The notes under the pieces: model-generated | Told to the model about the DNA's origin: nothing | The model's input: only the letters and a program-made list of their open reading frames with translations | Databases searched by the model: none | Shown: positions 61,273 to 64,000 of the stretch, piece by piece | Layout of the letters: every line of letters begins with the position of its first letter | Numbering within the stretch: the first letter of the stretch is position 1 | NCBI RefSeq assembly: GCF_014192395.1 | Contig: NZ_JACHXW010000015.1 | Location: forward strand, 1 to 64,000 | DNA: 64,000 nucleotides | From: Paenibacillus endophyticus | Lineage (GTDB): Bacteria; Bacillota; Bacilli; Paenibacillales; Paenibacillaceae | Reading direction: 5' to 3' | Made by a program: the position numbers and the translations under genes

Positions 61273-61304
61273 AAAAGGCGACCCATGCTGCAGGCCGCCT
61301 TTTC
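61273..61304 (-). terminator. Possible terminator after the 87-aa gene
   Basis: AAAAGGCG pairs with CGCCTTTT around a GC-rich interior (GCCTGCAGC). The T run is short, so confidence is limited. Confidence 0.5.
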
Positions 61305-61339
61305 ATCCGATTTTGGATATTTGAAGCGAATGATACAGA

Positions 61340-61603
61340 TTACCAGGTAAGCCATCCACCAGTATGCTTATATCCATGCAGAAGTTCATACTTTTCTATG
61401 CGCATGAGATGCTTCATCTTCGTTCTATATAGGCGAGAATAATCTCTCCTTGCTTCTGCGCATTCTTTGCCAAAATGAACACTTCTTATGCCCTTCCGGT
61501 ATTCCTTCGTTTTGCTGACTCTTGGATTCTTGTGCTTCTTCTCACGTACCTGCTGCGCGCTTTGCTCAGCTTCCCATACCCATATGTCTTCTCTTGCGAA
61601 CAT
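61340..61603 (-). CDS. Hypothetical basic 87-aa protein
   Basis: An 87-residue, Arg/Lys/Trp-rich soluble protein: FAREDIWVWEAEQSAQQVRE, then a basic stretch RRDYSRLYRTKMKHLMR and the tail YKHTGGWLTW. I recall Paenibacillus proteins with a similar end but no function. The second ATG (61603) is better placed behind GGGG than the first (61609). Confidence 0.6.
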   Translation of the reverse strand: MFAREDIWVWEAEQSAQQVREKKHKNPRVSKTKEYRKGIRSVHFGKECAEARRDYSRLYRTKMKHLMRIEKYELLHGYKHTGGWLTW

Positions 61604-61727
61604 CTTCATCCCCGCCGTACCGGGTTAGATTATGGCAACCAGCCATTATTCCGATACAACTAATAGAAGAAGACCTTTGGATTGAACATGCATGTCACTC
61701 ACCTCTCTGCTTTATTTATTCCACCAG

Positions 61728-62279
61728 CTAACTCCATATTCTTTTTACCTCCATGAGCTTAGTGCCCTCGAAGGAAAGCTTGTAAATATCCGGCATAGCC
61801 AGCTGTTTCCAGAACTCAAAGCCATAGCTTTGATCGAAAGCATTCATTATTAACACAAGCAAATTTCCGTGCGTTCCAATGACGACATTTTTGCCGGGAT
61901 AGCTGCTCAGCACCTGAAGCATCGCTTCCACTCCACGTTTCTGAGCCGCCGCATTCGACTCCCCGCCATCCCATGCAAAGCTCGTATCATCCCATACCCT
62001 CTCGATTGCTGCTTGAAAATCATCTACCGGCATGCCCGATAACAACCTTTCCCTAAAGTCCTCTAATATGAATAGCTGTCCGCCTATGTATGCAGCAATC
62101 CCTTCAACGGTCTGAACTGCCCGTTTGTACGGACTGGAGATGACATATTCGACAGAGAGATCCTTAAGGAATTCCGTTACCTTTTTTGCATCATTCAAAC
62201 CTTGCTCCGACAAGGGCCTAGTTAATTCGTCCGGCGTATAGACTGAATGCGCATGTCTTACAAAATAAAGATTCGTCAT
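61728..62279 (-). CDS. Histidine phosphatase (phosphoglycerate-mutase-like) family protein
   Basis: A 183-residue protein with the catalytic LYFVRHAHS (RHA replaces the common RHG), the second Arg/His region ISSPYKRAVQTVEGI, a likely acid Glu in EDFRERLLS and the second catalytic His in VVIGTHGN. Substrate unknown. The ATG at 62279 follows GGAGGAG; the gene is the last of a small operon with two lipoproteins. Confidence 0.85.
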   Translation of the reverse strand: MTNLYFVRHAHSVYTPDELTRPLSEQGLNDAKKVTEFLKDLSVEYVISSPYKRAVQTVEGIAAYIGGQLFILEDFRERLLSGMPVDDFQAAIERVWDDTSFAWDGGESNAAAQKRGVEAMLQVLSSYPGKNVVIGTHGNLLVLIMNAFDQSYGFEFWKQLAMPDIYKLSFEGTKLMEVKRIWS

Positions 62280-62303
62280 AGGCTTTACGGGCTCCTCCAC
62301 TTG

Positions 62304-62867
62304 TTATTCCACTGTAATCGTTGCATGTACAAAACCGCGATAATAGCTGTCTACGACCTTTTCGTCCAAGGAGAAATCGGTATTCGCTGCGATGAGATAG
62401 GTGCCGCTTGGCAGCAGCAATTCCTTCTCCCCGTAAAAGGTTTTCCAAAAGCTCGCGTCGGGATCGTCCTGCGAATAGCCACCGCTTTTGTGGAAGGGAA
62501 AATGATGCTTTTCGCCTCTTTTCAGCACGGTCGGTTGAAGCTCAGTCGTATTAGCGCCTTCCATTTCAATGCGCTTGCCATCTGTCAAATAAAATACAAG
62601 ATAAGTGCTTGGCCCCCAAATCGTAATCGAGTCTTGATCACCAATGTAGGTCAGGCTAACCGAATAATCGATAGGCTCGCCCTTAGCGAAGGCAGTCTTC
62701 TCGATGTTCAAAGTCATTTCGAATAGCTCGTCTTTGTGATGGAGCTTCGGCTCAGCCAGCTTATGGGCTAGCTCAGCGTCAATCTTATTCACTTGCCCGC
62801 CTTCTCCATGATGTGCTCCGCAGGAAGTTAACATGATCATAATAGCGATTAAAAATAGGCGTTTCAT
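62304..62867 (-). CDS. BsuPI-like lipoprotein
   Basis: A 187-residue lipoprotein: LFLIAIMIMLTSCG gives the lipobox near residue 16. Residues 45-185 form an Ig-like BsuPI (intracellular proteinase inhibitor-like) domain: LNIEKTAFAKGEPIDYSVSLTYIG and LLLPSGTYLIAANTDFS. Role unknown. It follows the other lipoprotein gene by 37 bases. Confidence 0.75.
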   Translation of the reverse strand: MKRLFLIAIMIMLTSCGAHHGEGGQVNKIDAELAHKLAEPKLHHKDELFEMTLNIEKTAFAKGEPIDYSVSLTYIGDQDSITIWGPSTYLVFYLTDGKRIEMEGANTTELQPTVLKRGEKHHFPFHKSGGYSQDDPDASFWKTFYGEKELLLPSGTYLIAANTDFSLDEKVVDSYYRGFVHATITVE

Positions 62868-62904
62868 CGCATTCCTCCTCTTTTTGCGCTTCCCGCTCGA
62901 ATGG

Positions 62905-63381
62905 TTACTTTAGGAACGATAGCACATGCGCCTTTACTTCGGTCTTTTGTTCCTCGGTCAGCTCTACCGAATGATGCTCTTCAGAGACAAGCTCCGGAAC
63001 GAGTATCGTTGAAGGGTTATCGAGCTTCGTTACGTGCTCGTCGCCATCATTGGACATAAACATTTCCGACCTGCTTGAATTGTTGAGTGTGATTTCTGAT
63101 TTTATGAAGTTTCCGTCAATGTCGTAATGATCCTCAATCTTTTTGATTTCGGACTTCACGTATTTCTCTCCTTCAACGACACTGGTAATGGCATTTACCT
63201 TTTTATAGCCCGTTCTCTCGAAAATGCCTTCAGCATTCTGCTCGCTCATTTCTGTGGCAAAAGCCTCAATATGTTCGATCTTCTCCGATTTACCGCAGCC
63301 ATTTAATGTAACGACAATCACGCATAGAAGAATCCATTTTATAGAAATTGTGCAACTGATTATTTTCCTTTTACTGCTCAA
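62905..63381 (-). CDS. Putative lipoprotein
   Basis: A 158-residue protein with signal segment IKWILLCVIVVTLNGCG (lipobox LNGC near residue 29). A helical and beta domain of about 125 residues follows, with no recognised family. It begins a three-gene set with the BsuPI-like lipoprotein and the phosphatase. Confidence 0.7.
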   Translation of the reverse strand: MSSKRKIISCTISIKWILLCVIVVTLNGCGKSEKIEHIEAFATEMSEQNAEGIFERTGYKKVNAITSVVEGEKYVKSEIKKIEDHYDIDGNFIKSEITLNNSSRSEMFMSNDGDEHVTKLDNPSTILVPELVSEEHHSVELTEEQKTEVKAHVLSFLK

Positions 63382-63585
63382 AACACCACTCCTCTGATAT
63401 ATGATTTTTAATCTGATTACGGTATGAGCAGGTCTTCATCCCCATAATTACAAACGTTTACAAATTTGTAAAGGTTGCGTTTGAGCGTGTAGCAATCTGC
63501 CGCTTCATTCATGCCATTCAAAATGATATGATTGGTATGATTTTCTATTTCTCTACCCCATTATTCGTTATTGGAGGTTATATGC

Positions 63586-64000
63586 ATGCCCATGCCCACG
63601 CATATTGTAGCAGCAGGCGGTTTCGTAGAAAACGAACACGGACAGATTCTTCTGGTGAAAACAGAGCATGACGGATGGGTGTTCCCAGGCGGACAGGTAG
63701 AAGCAGGCGAGAATGTAATCGACGCATTAATCCGGGAAATAAAAGAGGAAAGCGGAATCGACGCTAATGTTTCATTTTTAATTGGCATTTATTCGAATAC
63801 AGGAACCTATAAGTGGCATGACGGCGTGACTGACATTCCAACGAAGGTCATGATGGATTTTTCATGCAAGGCAGAAGGCGGACAGCTAGCTGTTTCGGAG
63901 GAAACGTCTGAAAGCGGATGGTTCGACAAGGCAGATGTGCTGGCATTCATAACTTCTCCGGCGATCCGTACCCGTTACCAGGCCTATCTGGATTTCAATG
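63586..64000 (+). CDS. Nudix hydrolase, truncated by window end
   Basis: The first 138 residues of a Nudix protein. The Nudix box is complete: G-x5-E-x7-REIKEE-x-GI beginning at GGQVEAGEN. Start is the ATG at 63586 with GGAGG about ten bases upstream (63592 is an alternative). The frame is open to the window edge. It should hydrolyse a nucleoside diphosphate derivative; substrate unknown. Confidence 0.88.
   Translation, partial: MPMPTHIVAAGGFVENEHGQILLVKTEHDGWVFPGGQVEAGENVIDALIREIKEESGIDANVSFLIGIYSNTGTYKWHDGVTDIPTKVMMDFSCKAEGGQLAVSEETSESGWFDKADVLAFITSPAIRTRYQAYLDFN

Overview
The window looks like a chromosomal segment of a Bacillota bacterium close to Paenibacillus. The evidence is strong AGGAGG-type ribosome-binding sites, frequent TTG and GTG starts, ydaO-type c-di-AMP riboswitches, Bacillota-style lipoproteins, a KduI/KduD pair and an Rsb-type partner-switching module. 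No rRNA, tRNA, CRISPR array or intact transposon was seen.

Layout. 1-4.3 kb: a small MORN-like protein, a DUF421 membrane protein, and a two-gene unit (DUF1835 protein plus an SGNH/alpha-beta hydrolase fusion). 4.4-30.3 kb (minus strand): an extracellular contractile injection system (eCIS, Afp/PVC-like), read from right to left. It begins with an anti-sigma kinase (RsbW-like), a STAS antagonist (RsbV-like), a PP2C phosphatase (RsbU-like) and an AAA+ ATPase. After a promoter come a DUF4255 terminator protein, a carboxypeptidase-regulatory-like protein, sheath, tube 1, a tail-assembly chaperone with a predicted -1 frameshift into a DUF6760 extension, tube 2, a 1342-aa repeat-rich protein, a LysM tube/baseplate adaptor, gpD, gpV spike, gp25, two gpJ-like baseplate proteins, gpI and a terminal 556-aa conserved protein. 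No toxin with a recognisable leader and no classical tape measure were found.

30.4-44.4 kb: ordinary metabolism and regulation. This holds a CopD/histidine kinase/response regulator operon, a gamma-glutamylcyclotransferase-like gene, an AraC regulator with a GH27 glycosidase, glutamate dehydrogenase, lipoproteins, a DRE-TIM aldolase, a DODA dioxygenase with GTP cyclohydrolase II, and an HxlR regulator.

44.4-54 kb is the most distinctive part. A kdp potassium-pump operon (small Rossmann-like protein, 36-aa peptide, kdpF, kdpA, kdpB, kdpC, and a double KdpD-like sensor lacking any histidine-kinase domain) is preceded by two tandem c-di-AMP riboswitches and an intrinsic terminator. Back to back with it lie two more c-di-AMP riboswitches. 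Each has its own near-consensus promoter and each drives one of two paralogous 141-aa proteins of unknown function. Four ydaO-type aptamers therefore sit within 1.6 kb, forming an apparent c-di-AMP/potassium island.

54-57.7 kb: a c-di-GMP-I riboswitch with a terminator sits in front of a PLP-dependent decarboxylase and a chemoreceptor gene. 58-64 kb: a small membrane protein, the kduI-regulator-kduD uronate operon with an inverted-repeat operator, a phosphoglycerate-mutase-like phosphatase, two lipoproteins, and a Nudix hydrolase cut by the window end. All functions are inferred from sequence reading; no database search was run.
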